Positions 53,609 to 63,135 are shown, counted from the stretch's first letter. The stretch is DNA of 64,000 nucleotides from Streptacidiphilus albus JL83 (GCF_000744705.1 NZ_JQML01000001.1:3730017-3794016), one strand, 5' to 3'. The notes: generated by a model from the sequence alone, not told the origin. A program made the numbers and translations.

Positions 53609-53827
53609 TTGCGCATTCTCATGATTGGTCAGATCGTCGGAGTCTTCAATGGCATTCTCAACCCGGGCCACGGGGACATCATCGACATTCCCGCTGAACT
53701 GGCAATGACACACATCGGGCTGGGCAACGCCGTTCCTGCTGACGCTCCGTCGGCCGCGGCTGCACCGGAGCCCGTACCGGACGTGCCCGTGCGTCGTGGT
53801 CCTGGTCGTCCGCCCAAGGCAACCTGA
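53609..53827 (+). CDS. Small head protein with C-terminal AT-hook-like motif
   Basis: 72 residues from TTG 53609, with GGAAGGGG upstream. The sequence is RILMIGQIVGVFNGILNPGH, an acidic Ala/Pro-rich linker and a basic end RRGPGRPPKAT containing the G-R-P core of an AT-hook. Similar short proteins with such tails lie after the capsid gene in other actinophages. A DNA-contacting head or connector role is inference. Confidence 0.7.
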   Translation: MRILMIGQIVGVFNGILNPGHGDIIDIPAELAMTHIGLGNAVPADAPSAAAAPEPVPDVPVRRGPGRPPKAT

Positions 53828-53837
53828 GGGGGCCTAG

Positions 53838-54716
53838 ATGCGTCTACGCCTCGGCCGACCGACGGTCCTTAGCTTTGACCCCAACGACGATGAAACCGAC
53901 TTCATCGTCACCAATGTTGCCGTCACCATCTTCACTGGTCGACTTGCCAGTGCCACGGACACCGTGAATCAAGTCATCACCATTTCGGCCACCGGAACAG
54001 GCCCGTACACCGCCACGTGGACGCCAACAGCCCTCGGCCAGTACACCGCGTATTGGACATTCGACGGTGGTTGGCGTCGCCTCTACTTTGAGGTGACCGA
54101 GGCACCCATCGTGTCCGTGACCGATGTCCGTGGCTTTGATCCTCTCCTCAATGCCACGGCCTTTCCAACCGGCCTGGTGACGGCCGCAAGAGACAGTGTT
54201 GAAGAGGAATTCGAGAACATCACTGGCCGGTCCTTTGTCATCCGGTCCCGGACCGTCGAGTTTAAGACGTGGGATTGGGAGTACTCAGAGGTTTTCCCGG
54301 ACACTGACATTCAGCGCGTCACCACGTTCACGGTCAACGGCGGCGACGCCACATCAATGATTGTCGACGTCGGCCCCGAGTGGATTGACGTCTCTCTAGA
54401 CGCAGGTGTCGGCTGGACAGATGCGGACCTGCTGACCCTCGGGTTTCCCATCTCTGCCGTCAATGACTGCATCTGCACCTATGAGTACGGTGTCTATCCT
54501 CCCCCTGGTGACGTTCGACGCGCGGCACTGCTTCGCATTCGTGACGTACTGCTGAACGTCAACAGCGCCATCCCGGACCGAGCGACATCGTTTCAGGTGA
54601 CCGAATTCGGTACCTACAGTCTGGCGACCGCCGGCCGAGGCGGCTTTGACACCGGAATGCCGGAAGTCGACGCCATCCTAGGACGACACAAGGCATCGGG
54701 CCGGTGGGCTCAATGA
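53838..54716 (+). CDS. Head-tail connector protein with N-terminal Ig-like domain
   Basis: 292 residues. The N-terminal 95 residues are an Ig-like beta-sandwich (DETDFIVTNVAVTIFTGRLA, TGPYTATWTPTALGQYTAYW). The rest resembles head-tail adaptors of the gp6/Ad1 type (FPTGLVTAARDSVEEEFENI, ending DVRRAALLRIRDVLLNVNSA). It would sit beneath the portal. Its stop overlaps the next start (ATGA). Confidence 0.75.
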   Translation: MRLRLGRPTVLSFDPNDDETDFIVTNVAVTIFTGRLASATDTVNQVITISATGTGPYTATWTPTALGQYTAYWTFDGGWRRLYFEVTEAPIVSVTDVRGFDPLLNATAFPTGLVTAARDSVEEEFENITGRSFVIRSRTVEFKTWDWEYSEVFPDTDIQRVTTFTVNGGDATSMIVDVGPEWIDVSLDAGVGWTDADLLTLGFPISAVNDCICTYEYGVYPPPGDVRRAALLRIRDVLLNVNSAIPDRATSFQVTEFGTYSLATAGRGGFDTGMPEVDAILGRHKASGRWAQ

Positions 54717-55132
54717 CAACATCCCTCACGGTCAAGCAGAGCATCATCTCGACTGTGTCAGCCTTGCCAGCCGTCGCCGGCTATCAGGTGACGTGGTCGC
54801 TACAGCAGAACCAACCAAAGCAATGGATCATGGTCGGGAAAATCGACTACTCGTCCGGCGTTTGGAAGACCAATCGCCAGTATGAGGAAAACTACTCGAT
54901 CGATGTCGTGATCAATTGCATCCTGCCTGGTGGCACGGCACTGGCCGTCGAGTCGGAAGTCTTGCGCGTCCACGCTGCCATTGCTGCGGCGCTGACTCCC
55001 GATCCGACGTTCGCCGGAGTGGCCGTGACATCCCTTCCTGCCATTCAGCGCGTGGTGTCTTGGCCTACCCCGGACGGTTTTGAGGGTCAGTGCGACAGCA
55101 CCGTGAGCGTGACGGCTCGACAGGCCCGGTAG
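54713..55132 (+). CDS. Tail completion or neck protein
   Basis: 139 residues from ATG 54713, overlapping the upstream stop by four bases. MTTSLTVKQSIISTVSALPA is followed by strand-rich segments (YEENYSIDVVINCILPGGTA, QCDSTVSVTARQAR). Order (after connector 1, before the tail tube) and size match the tail terminator/neck proteins of siphoviruses. The sequence alone gives only a weak assignment. Confidence 0.65.
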   Translation: MTTSLTVKQSIISTVSALPAVAGYQVTWSLQQNQPKQWIMVGKIDYSSGVWKTNRQYEENYSIDVVINCILPGGTALAVESEVLRVHAAIAAALTPDPTFAGVAVTSLPAIQRVVSWPTPDGFEGQCDSTVSVTARQAR

Positions 55133-55182
55133 GCCCCCTGAGTGCCCCGGTAGCGGGCTCCGAGAGAAGGAAGGTAGAAGCG

Positions 55183-55446
55183 TTGCGCGTTCAGTACCAC
55201 GGCCCGTTCGGGGCCGTTCACATCCCCTCACTCGGCCTAGAAGTGCAGGCCGGCGACCCCATCGACGTCGACGACGACCAGGCCGCCGAGCTGCTTGCAC
55301 GTGGTGACTGGTCACCGGCCGCGGCGCCGCCCGTTGAACCTGTTCCGCTGGCTCCGGCGCCGCCCGTTGAACCTGTTCTGCCTGCTGCGGCGCCGCCCGT
55401 GAACTATGCCTTCACACCCCCTAGCCCAGTCAGTGAGGTGTTTTAA
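55183..55446 (+). CDS. Small protein with Pro-rich tandem repeats before the tail tube gene
   Basis: 87 residues from TTG 55183 (GAAGGT upstream). A compact N-terminal part (RVQYHGPFGAVHIPSLGLEV, DVDDDQAAELLARGDW) is followed by a flexible AAPPVEPV repeat (two full DNA copies and a partial at about 55321-55400). The Asp-rich/LL-ARGDW part recalls short virion proteins adjacent to tail genes. Function unknown. The stop overlaps the next start (TAATG). Confidence 0.65.
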   Translation: MRVQYHGPFGAVHIPSLGLEVQAGDPIDVDDDQAAELLARGDWSPAAAPPVEPVPLAPAPPVEPVLPAAAPPVNYAFTPPSPVSEVF

Positions 55447-56414
55447 TGTCAGTATTTGACGCCTATATTGGCGCTGCCGATGAAGCGTTGTACGGCACTG
55501 CTGTGCCGGCTGCACGATTCTTTGAACTGAACAAGGAATCCATTGCAGGCAAGTGGGAGCGCATTGAGTCCAAGGCAATGCAGAACGGTGAACGTGTCCT
55601 CAGTGTGGGTCGCTTTGCGCCGAACCCCAAGGGTGCCGACGGCACGTTGAATCTCGAATGGCTTGACAAGGGGTTCGCCTACTGGCTCAAGTACATGTTC
55701 GGCAGTGTCGCCACCGGAACGAAGGACTCATTCAGCTATACCACGTTCACGGCAACCATTGCCGACCTCTCCGGCAAGTCTTTCACGCTTGAGGTTGCTC
55801 GCCCGGATGCCAATGGTGACCTTTACCTGTATCAGTACCCGGGCGGGAAGGTCAAGACGTGGGAAATCACGAACGCCATTGATGGCGTGCTTGAGCTTGC
55901 GCTTGAGATGGTCTTTCAGAAGGAAGTCATCCGCACGGGTGCACCGGCCACGGTCACCTATCCCGCTGCTGCGAAGCTGTTCACGTGGCAGGGTGGAACG
56001 GCGACCCTCGGCGGAGTCCAGTTCCCCATCAATGAGATTTCCGTCAAGGGCGACAACGGATTGAAGTCCGACCGGTTCAGCATCGGCTACGGCATGCGCG
56101 AACCGAAGGAAGAGAAGCTCAGGGACATCACGTTCAGCTTCAAGGGCGATTTCGAGAATCAGAACAGCTACACCATGGTAAGCAACGCTGTTGCTGCCAA
56201 CGCCATTGGTCCCGTTGTTCTCACGTGGGCCGGCGTTACGTCCGGTGGTGCCACGCCAATGATTACCGTGTCGCTGCCCGCCGCACGGTTCGATGCCTCG
56301 GCCGCTCAGGCAGAGAATGCCAAGTTCCCTGAGCTGACGATGAGTGGCAAGGCACTCGACCCCGGTACGGGCGCAATCGTCGTGACGTACTACTCGACCG
56401 ACACGGCCCCCTGA
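55446..56414 (+). CDS. Major tail tube protein
   Basis: 322 residues. DAYIGAADEALYGTAVPAAR and YWLKYMFGSVATGTKDSFSY match actinophage tail tube proteins, built from strands and a C-terminal domain (VVLTWAGVTSGGATPMITVS). It polymerises into the tail tube around the tape measure protein. It is flanked by neck and chaperone genes as expected. Confidence 0.87.
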   Translation: MSVFDAYIGAADEALYGTAVPAARFFELNKESIAGKWERIESKAMQNGERVLSVGRFAPNPKGADGTLNLEWLDKGFAYWLKYMFGSVATGTKDSFSYTTFTATIADLSGKSFTLEVARPDANGDLYLYQYPGGKVKTWEITNAIDGVLELALEMVFQKEVIRTGAPATVTYPAAAKLFTWQGGTATLGGVQFPINEISVKGDNGLKSDRFSIGYGMREPKEEKLRDITFSFKGDFENQNSYTMVSNAVAANAIGPVVLTWAGVTSGGATPMITVSLPAARFDASAAQAENAKFPELTMSGKALDPGTGAIVVTYYSTDTAP

Positions 56415-56843
56415 TTGAGGGCACAAGGCTCACGGCCCGGATTCAATATTTCGTTCAAGGGCAACGGGCTGCAAAAGTTCCTTGACGAGTTGAAGGCATT
56501 CGAGGACGACGCGCCAAAGATTCTCCAGTACACGCAGCAGGAGATTGGCAAGAGCATCCGGACCAATGCCATCGGTCGAGCCGGCCGCTTGGGGCACGTT
56601 GCCCCCAAGGCTGCAAAGTCTCTGAGAGTCGGTCTGGGCAAGACGACCATTGTCCGCTATGGCGGACCGTCGTATCCCTATGCCATGGGTGCTGAGTTCG
56701 GCTCCACCCGCTACAAGCGGTTCCGACCCTTCTTGAAGCAAGGCTATTTTGTGCTGCGTGCATTCAATGAGGTGTCGCACCGCGACGGCCCGGAGGCGGT
56801 TTACAAGGCTTTTCAGAACGCCATTGACAAGCACTTTAAGTAA
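56415..56843 (+). CDS. HK97 gp10-like / minor tail component
   Basis: 142 residues from TTG 56415, directly after the tail tube stop. NISFKGNGLQKFLDELKAFE, QQEIGKSIRTNAIGRAGRLG and YPYAMGAEFGSTRYKRFRPF (the G-x-E-F-G motif) resemble HK97 gp10-like proteins, though its position after the tube protein is unusual for gp10, which normally precedes it. Possibly a tail completion factor. Confidence 0.7.
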   Translation: MRAQGSRPGFNISFKGNGLQKFLDELKAFEDDAPKILQYTQQEIGKSIRTNAIGRAGRLGHVAPKAAKSLRVGLGKTTIVRYGGPSYPYAMGAEFGSTRYKRFRPFLKQGYFVLRAFNEVSHRDGPEAVYKAFQNAIDKHFK

Positions 56844-56854
56844 GGGGTGTCCCA

Positions 56855-57172
56855 TTGAAGATCACGTTTGATTCGTCCGCCCTCACGCTCGGCGATATGG
56901 TCGATTTCAAGGCCAAGGCTGGTGCCACCGTTGCTGACGCCTTTGCCCCCAGGAACAAGATTGATCCTTTTACCGGGGAAGTCGTCAAGGACGGTCGCGG
57001 CCGGCCCGTCCGGGATCGTCAGGTTGATCCTCTGCATCTTGTTACGCTGGTTTGGCTTCTCGCTCGCAAGGATAATCCGGCATTCACCTTTGAAGACGCA
57101 ATGAATGTTCCCGTGGCAGAGCTTGACGTCACCGGGGAGGACGAGACGGACCCAAAAGGCAAGACGAACTAA
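56855..57172 (+). CDS. Tail assembly chaperone, short form (G)
   Basis: 105 residues from TTG 56855. It is a small, acidic, helical protein (ALTLGDMVDFKAKAGATVAD, VDPLHLVTLVWLLARKDNPA) between tail tube and tape measure genes, the standard place of gpG. Near its 3' end the heptamer CCCAAAA, in the correct register, allows a -1 shift into the following frame to make the long form. Chaperones coat the tape measure during tail assembly and are absent from virions. Confidence 0.85.
   Translation: MKITFDSSALTLGDMVDFKAKAGATVADAFAPRNKIDPFTGEVVKDGRGRPVRDRQVDPLHLVTLVWLLARKDNPAFTFEDAMNVPVAELDVTGEDETDPKGKTN
57151..57157 (+). promoter_or_regulatory. -1 ribosomal frameshift site (slippery heptamer)
   Basis: C CCA AAA in the reading register of gpG (codons GAC CCA AAA GGC). 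A -1 slip re-pairs on CCC AAA and continues AGG CAA GAC in frame with the 57178-57297 segment, with no stop in between. Confidence 0.85.
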
Positions 57173-57297
57173 AAGCCATGGCTGCGTTCAGCCACTTCTA
57201 CTCGATGACGTATGAGGAAATGCTACGTCTGCCCCTTGACGTCTATGTGGCCTATGAGGACTACAGGCGCGAATCAATGCGAAGGGGGGTTGCCTAG
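57157..57297 (+). CDS. Tail assembly chaperone T segment, made by -1 frameshift (GT fusion)
   Basis: After the slip the frame reads RQDELKAMAAFSHFYSMTYE, then EMLRLPLDVYVAYEDYRRES to the TAG at 57295. The predicted GT protein is about 147 residues (101 shared, 46 unique). An ATG at 57178 could also start a 39-residue peptide, but no ribosome site precedes it. The motif (Y-S-x-x-x-EEMLxLPLDxYxxYxxY) resembles T segments of other actinophages. The stop directly precedes the tape measure TTG. Confidence 0.82.
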   Translation, partial: RQDELKAMAAFSHFYSMTYEEMLRLPLDVYVAYEDYRRESMRRGVA

Positions 57298-59955
57298 TTG
57301 CCGAACACTGAGGCAAAGCTAGAAATCATTGTCGGCGGCAACGCCGAATCAGCAATGCTCGCCCTGTATGACCTGGGTTACAAAGCCGAGTCGGCCGGCG
57401 AGCGCATGACCGAGGCATTGCGTGCGGTGGCCTCTCCGATCACCAGCCTGATTGATCGGGTCAAAGAGTTCGGAGACAACGTCTCCGAGCGTGCACAGCA
57501 GATTGGTGAGGACTTCCTAGGTATCCGCATCAAGGCCGAGGAAGTGGGAGAGGGCATTGCCGAGGGGGCCGACGTTGCGGCCGAGGGCCTGGGCAAGCTT
57601 GCCGAACGGGCCGGCGCTGTAGGGCCCGAACTGGACGCCAGCACCGCGAAGGGCCTTGAGGGTCTGGACGCTCTTGCCGCTCGATCGGCAGAGATCGGCC
57701 CTGAGATGGACGTAGCCGCGGCCGAGGGTGCCGAGGGCCTTGAAGTCCTCGGGCTCAAGGCCAGGGAGACAGGCGTCCGTGTGGCCGAGGCTGGTGCCGA
57801 AGCCGGCGAAGCCGAAGGCATTTTCTCCAAGCTTGGCGAGCTGGGCGCAATGGCTGGCGGATGGATCGGCCTAGCGTTCGGCGTCGAGGAAACTGGCAAA
57901 GAGTTCGTGAAGCTGGGTGGCGAGTATGAGCAGAACCTCAACCTGATTTCGGCATTGACCAAGGGTAACCACGACACGTCGTTGTCGATGGACCAAATCA
58001 AGTCGGGGCTTGACAGGCTGACGCCACAGTTCACGCAGTACGGGTACAGCACCGCCGAGGCGTCCGAAGGATTGGCCACGCTCATCAAGGCCGGCCACAG
58101 TGCCAAAGACTCCATGCAGGAACTTGTTCCCTCCCTCCAACTGGCCCGTGCCACACAGATCGATGCCGGTGAAGCCTCGGAAATGATGTCCGAGACGCTG
58201 AACACCTTCAACCTCAAAGCCTCGGATGCACAGTCCATTGCCGACGCAATGTCACAGGCATTCCACCAAGGGACGATGTCCATTGGTGACCTGACGTACA
58301 GCCTGAAATACGTTGGCACTCAGGCGCACGCGTCGGGCCTGTCGCTCCAGCAGACGAACGCGCTCCTGGTCGAACTGTCCAAGCATTCCATCAAGGGTTC
58401 CTCGGCCGGCACGGGCCTCAAGGATGTGCTGTTGAACCTTGAGGCTCCGACCACGGCCGCAGCCACTGAGCTGACAAAGCTCGGCGTCAATGTCTATGAC
58501 TCGTCCGGCAAGATGCAGGGCATGGGAAGCATCATTTCCCAGCTACAGGACAAGATGTCGGGCCTGACGCAGCAGCAGCAGATTGCCGCCGAAAAGATCA
58601 TTTTCGGCAAGGTCGCCATTCAGGCAGCATCGACCATCATCGGTGACGGTGCGGGCAAGTTCGACATGTATACGGCGGCAATGTCCAAGTCGGGCAGCGC
58701 CGCCGAGGCGGCAAAGGCCAAGACTGCCGGCTTCTCCGGTGCGGTCAACCGCATGACCGCAATGATTGAGTCCGGCATGGAGAACCTTTACATCAAGGTT
58801 GCTCCGGCACTGGCCAAGGGACTGACCACCATCATTGATGGCGTCCAATGGGTAGCAACTGCCGTGGGAACAATGGTCGACAAGTTTCACCTTGTCGCAG
58901 GTGCACGTCTAGAGATAGCCCTGATCTCCAAAGCCGTCCAAGTGTTTTGGAAGTCTTTTGTCAACAGTGGCGGAGTGAAAGCCATCGAGGGTGCCTTTGG
59001 CGACATCCAAAAGGCCATAGGCAAATTGGGTGGGGTCATCAATGGGCAACTACTGCCTTGGTTCCGGAAACTGCTACCGACGATACAGCCAATCGTTGTC
59101 GAGCTGGGCAAACTCTGGGCGAAAGCCTTTGAATTCATCAAGGTTGTCATGGACACGGCCATCGCGGTCATTTCATTCACTTGGGCGCATTTTGGCAAAT
59201 ACATCCTCGATGTGATCACCATTGCCTGGAATCTTGTGGCCGGCGTCGTCATGGGTGCCTTCAAAATTCTAGAGGGCGTCTTTGATTTTTTCGACGGTCT
59301 TTTCACCGGCAATTGGTCGAAAATGTGGCGCGGACTGGGCGAAATCCTGCAAGGTGCCTGGAAAATCATTGTGTCGGTCTTTAAATCGCTGCTCCAACTT
59401 TTGATCAAAACCGTGACCGTCTTCATTCCCGAACTGTTCAGTGCGGGCATCAATTTGATCGAGGGCCTGTTCAACGGGATTTCCTCAATGGGCGGATGGC
59501 TGGCCGGCAAGATCGGCTCATTCATCAAAAGCAGCGTCACCGGTCCCGTGAAAAGCCTACTCGGCATCTTCTCGCCCTCACGCGTCTTCGCCGGATTCGG
59601 CATGAATACCGCCCTCGGCTTTGCCCAGGGCGTAGACGACCACGCGCACAAGGCTGTTGCGGCAGTAGTCCGCATGACCAACAAGGTAACCACGGCTGTT
59701 CAGAATTCCAATGTGCTCAAGCACAGGAAGGAAGCGCACCACAAGCACCACCGCAAGACCCATCACAAGCACGAAGAGGATTCGTCGGGCAGTTACAAGA
59801 GCACCGACACCTATGCGCAGTACCCGTTGCACGTGACCGTCAATGTGGCGGGAAACGTGTGGACAGAAAAGCAGTTGGCTAAGGCATTGGTCACTGACAT
59901 GCGAGACGAATTGCTCGTTCTCGCTCGCCGGAACGGCGGTCGCACCGGCTTGTAA
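57298..59955 (+). CDS. Tape measure protein
   Basis: 885 residues from TTG 57298, with AAGGGGGG upstream. The N-terminal part is Ala/Glu-rich and helical (residues about 60-185 carry repeated AAEGAEGLE-like segments). A TP901-type tape-measure core follows at about 205-400 (GYSTAEASEGLATLIKAGHS, FNLKASDAQSIADAMSQAFH, NALLVELSKHSIKGSSAGTG). Hydrophobic helices lie at about 615-680, and a His/Lys-rich segment near 805-840. Length sets tail length: by the usual 0.15 nm per residue about 130 nm. Confidence 0.92.
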   Translation: MPNTEAKLEIIVGGNAESAMLALYDLGYKAESAGERMTEALRAVASPITSLIDRVKEFGDNVSERAQQIGEDFLGIRIKAEEVGEGIAEGADVAAEGLGKLAERAGAVGPELDASTAKGLEGLDALAARSAEIGPEMDVAAAEGAEGLEVLGLKARETGVRVAEAGAEAGEAEGIFSKLGELGAMAGGWIGLAFGVEETGKEFVKLGGEYEQNLNLISALTKGNHDTSLSMDQIKSGLDRLTPQFTQYGYSTAEASEGLATLIKAGHSAKDSMQELVPSLQLARATQIDAGEASEMMSETLNTFNLKASDAQSIADAMSQAFHQGTMSIGDLTYSLKYVGTQAHASGLSLQQTNALLVELSKHSIKGSSAGTGLKDVLLNLEAPTTAAATELTKLGVNVYDSSGKMQGMGSIISQLQDKMSGLTQQQQIAAEKIIFGKVAIQAASTIIGDGAGKFDMYTAAMSKSGSAAEAAKAKTAGFSGAVNRMTAMIESGMENLYIKVAPALAKGLTTIIDGVQWVATAVGTMVDKFHLVAGARLEIALISKAVQVFWKSFVNSGGVKAIEGAFGDIQKAIGKLGGVINGQLLPWFRKLLPTIQPIVVELGKLWAKAFEFIKVVMDTAIAVISFTWAHFGKYILDVITIAWNLVAGVVMGAFKILEGVFDFFDGLFTGNWSKMWRGLGEILQGAWKIIVSVFKSLLQLLIKTVTVFIPELFSAGINLIEGLFNGISSMGGWLAGKIGSFIKSSVTGPVKSLLGIFSPSRVFAGFGMNTALGFAQGVDDHAHKAVAAVVRMTNKVTTAVQNSNVLKHRKEAHHKHHRKTHHKHEEDSSGSYKSTDTYAQYPLHVTVNVAGNVWTEKQLAKALVTDMRDELLVLARRNGGRTGL

Positions 59956-59979
59956 ACATTCACAGACAGGGGGTGGACA

Positions 59980-62900
59980 TTGTCCCGACTGACTTTTGAT
60001 GCTGCCATTGGATTCGACAACCAACTCCGCGACAATCCCAAATGGCAGGATGTCACCAGAAGGGTTCAGGGGTTCACCACCAACCGGGGTCGTACCTTTC
60101 AGATGGACAACATTGAGGCGGGTACCGCCTCGATCACATTGAACAACTTTGACGGGAACCTCACCCCGGGGTCGGCAACGCTTCCCGTGAACGCCAATCA
60201 AGCCGGCCTCTACCCGACCCACTTCATGGAAGGGGCCGTTCTGCCAGCAGACTTGGTCAACTGTTCCGGCGGAACCTACTCGACCATTGCGGCACCCAAC
60301 CTCGTGAACACACTGGGCATTCAGGTCACGGTGTCTGCCAGCAATCCTCTCGACCAGTTCATCATCAGTTTTCCCAAAGTACCGGTGGTTGAGGGCACCC
60401 GGCTTGTCCAGACGACAACCGCCACTTTGACAACCTCAACGAACAACCCGCTGTCGGTCGCCTACTGCTGGTTTCTGTACGGCCCCGACGGAACCTATCT
60501 GAACTATGTTTCCGACACATACACGTACCCCATCACCACGACTACCCCCGGAACTACCTTCATTGGCGAACTCATTGTTCCGCCGAATGTCGGCTACGTG
60601 CTTCCGGCACTCATCGACCGCACCGGTTCCACGGCAACGACACTGAGTCTGACCAGTGTTCAACTGCTCGGCTTCGTTGACTACGCCGATTACATTCCAA
60701 GTCCTTCCCTGGTCAGCAGTCAGCCGGGATCATGGTGGGCCGGCATCATTTCCACCGTGACCAATACAATGGTTTCGCAGGTCACTCCGAACAAGCGCGT
60801 CCGGATCACGTCCATTGTCGGCGGCAATCTTTGGCCGGCTTGGATTGCTTCACCCCAGGGCGGCCGAGAAGCAAACTACGCATGGGACACCAGCAGTTTC
60901 TATCCTGGCATCAATGGGTTGTGGCAATACAACTTCAACGCCAGTCCCATCAATCTGCCACCCGGCTCGAACTACGGAGTCACCCCGACGTCCTTCCGTA
61001 TCTCCACTGTCACGGGAAAATCCGGAACGCTCGGCAGCGCTGCCATCAAAACGAACTACGGAATCTACTGCGGCCGGCAGTACAGGATGTCTTTCCTGAT
61101 TCGAAACGACTCGACCGGACCGAACCCGGTAGCGGGCAATGTTCAGCTCTCCATCTATGACCCGAACAGTCCTCAGGTTCCATGGTCCTACTCGACCATC
61201 CCGATTGCTTGGACTGCCACCAGCACCGTGCCAGGATGGCAGACCGTTACACAGACAATCATGGTGCCTACGGGCTACGTCAATCCGCAGGTCCAATTGA
61301 ACTTCAACTTCGGCCCCACCACCCAGCTAGCAACCACATCGGCATCAATGGCGTTCGAAATCATGGGACTGCAACTCCAGGAGATCGGCACTCCATGGGA
61401 CAGTGACCCGACATACATGTACGGGGACGGGGCGGAGCCCATTTTCACGGGCTACACGGACAAGTGGTCGGCCATGAATGATTCACCCTTCGGGAACGCC
61501 AACACGACAACGCTCGACTGCTCCGACGATCTTCGGGTGTGTGGGGATACCCAGCTGTACACCCCGTACCAGGCAACGACGTTGCGCAATCAAGGCACGG
61601 TTGTCTATCTGCCCCTGAACGATGGGTCTGCCAATGACACCACGTCCGAAGTGGCCGGCGGAATGACCGGTGGACAACCGGCATTCATTCGGGGCCAGAC
61701 AGCTACCGTCTGGGACTGCTTTCAGGCGGCCGGTAGCATTGTGGGCAACGGTGCCATTGAGGGCAACAATCTTGCTTTCAGTGCCCCTACGGGTGCCGAG
61801 ACAGGCACGTGCATCTCTGTCACTTGTCCCGCATTGAACGGCAACATTGCCAACGGGTCGTGCACTCAGCTGACGACACAGGGGTTCAGTGCCGATTTCT
61901 GGTTTGAGGTGACGGCAGCACAGCGGCCGGCGAACGGGGCCTACTACGACGTCATTTCACAGGCTAATGCGTCGGGCCGTGCCGGCTTGCGTGTGACGCT
62001 CTACGGCGACGCCAACGGCGACTATGTCATGTGCTCATGGGGTGGAAACCCGCTACAGGGGAACATCAGCTTCGCCCGTGGAGCATTGTTCAACGGCAAG
62101 CCACATTACGTGTCCGTGGCTGCGGCCCCGATCAACAGCAACGGCACCAGGACGATTACTATCGTTGTCGACGCGGGATCGGGCAACGGCGTGTACTTCT
62201 CCTGGAATGCCTCGGCCCCTACCGCCAGCGGCTTTCCGGCGACAAACACGTACATCGGCGGCTACAGGAATCCTTCTAACAACGGTGTCGAGACACAGTT
62301 CGTCGGGGTCCTCGCACATGTGGCGTTCTACAGCAATTCCATTCAGGACAGCACGACCACGGACGTGGCCGGCCGTTGGACGTTCGGCGGCAACTGGCAG
62401 ACCGCCATTCAGGGCACAGCGTTGATGCAGTACGCCTGTGGTTGGGTCAATACCGAGTATCAGGCATTCATCAACGCCGCCAGCGGCTACACCATGTACT
62501 CCCCGGATTTCAGCAACACCAACGCGCTGACTTTCCTACAGGACACGGCGGCCGACCTTGAGGCTTCCTTCTACTTCACCAAGTGGGGACTTCCGGCGTT
62601 CGTGCCGAAGAGTGTGATGGATCAACTGTGGCTCGGCAATGCCAACAACGACGACATTCAATACACGTCTTGGGCATGGGGAATGGGCTCCGAACCGGGG
62701 TACGCCTTTGAGTCGGACATTGCCGACATCTACACGGTGGCGCGCGGGACGCAGAACAGTTCCCTGAGTCCCGGCAATGCCTACGCGGCCTTTGCTCCGC
62801 AGACGCGGCAACAGTACGGGTATCGAGAGACAACCTTTGACACGGCTCTGAACGTGCCCAATGACATTCAGACCCGCTGCCAGACACTCATCAGCCGGTA

Positions 62901-63135
62901 TTCGGCACCACGCACGCGCATCACCGATCCCACATGGGCTCTCACCGCGAATGACTACCTGGTCGAGTCGATTCTACGGCTCGACCTGTTGTCTCTGCTG
63001 CAAGTGCAGTCATGGCCGGCGGATGCACCGTGGTCCACGGCAACGTTCATTGTCCAACGCATTCAACACGACGTCCAAGTTGCGGGGAATCAATGCGAAT
63101 GGAACACGACCACCTCACTGCAAAGGGTTTCTTAA
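59980..63135 (+). CDS. Minor tail protein with LamG-type domain
   Basis: 1051 residues from TTG 59980 (GGGGGTGG upstream). The start (SRLTFDAAIGFDNQLRDNPK, VTRRVQGFTTNRGRTFQMDN) is typical of distal-tail/hub-linked minor tail proteins of actinophages. Beta-sandwich carbohydrate-binding-like segments follow (about 240-480). A concanavalin A/LamG-like domain lies at about 545-795 (VVYLPLNDGSANDTTSEVAG, FSADFWFEVTAAQR, VLAHVAFYSNSIQD), probably glycan-binding, and the C-terminus returns to the tail-protein fold. It is the likely host-adsorption protein in this window. Confidence 0.85.
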   Translation: MSRLTFDAAIGFDNQLRDNPKWQDVTRRVQGFTTNRGRTFQMDNIEAGTASITLNNFDGNLTPGSATLPVNANQAGLYPTHFMEGAVLPADLVNCSGGTYSTIAAPNLVNTLGIQVTVSASNPLDQFIISFPKVPVVEGTRLVQTTTATLTTSTNNPLSVAYCWFLYGPDGTYLNYVSDTYTYPITTTTPGTTFIGELIVPPNVGYVLPALIDRTGSTATTLSLTSVQLLGFVDYADYIPSPSLVSSQPGSWWAGIISTVTNTMVSQVTPNKRVRITSIVGGNLWPAWIASPQGGREANYAWDTSSFYPGINGLWQYNFNASPINLPPGSNYGVTPTSFRISTVTGKSGTLGSAAIKTNYGIYCGRQYRMSFLIRNDSTGPNPVAGNVQLSIYDPNSPQVPWSYSTIPIAWTATSTVPGWQTVTQTIMVPTGYVNPQVQLNFNFGPTTQLATTSASMAFEIMGLQLQEIGTPWDSDPTYMYGDGAEPIFTGYTDKWSAMNDSPFGNANTTTLDCSDDLRVCGDTQLYTPYQATTLRNQGTVVYLPLNDGSANDTTSEVAGGMTGGQPAFIRGQTATVWDCFQAAGSIVGNGAIEGNNLAFSAPTGAETGTCISVTCPALNGNIANGSCTQLTTQGFSADFWFEVTAAQRPANGAYYDVISQANASGRAGLRVTLYGDANGDYVMCSWGGNPLQGNISFARGALFNGKPHYVSVAAAPINSNGTRTITIVVDAGSGNGVYFSWNASAPTASGFPATNTYIGGYRNPSNNGVETQFVGVLAHVAFYSNSIQDSTTTDVAGRWTFGGNWQTAIQGTALMQYACGWVNTEYQAFINAASGYTMYSPDFSNTNALTFLQDTAADLEASFYFTKWGLPAFVPKSVMDQLWLGNANNDDIQYTSWAWGMGSEPGYAFESDIADIYTVARGTQNSSLSPGNAYAAFAPQTRQQYGYRETTFDTALNVPNDIQTRCQTLISRYSAPRTRITDPTWALTANDYLVESILRLDLLSLLQVQSWPADAPWSTATFIVQRIQHDVQVAGNQCEWNTTTSLQRVS

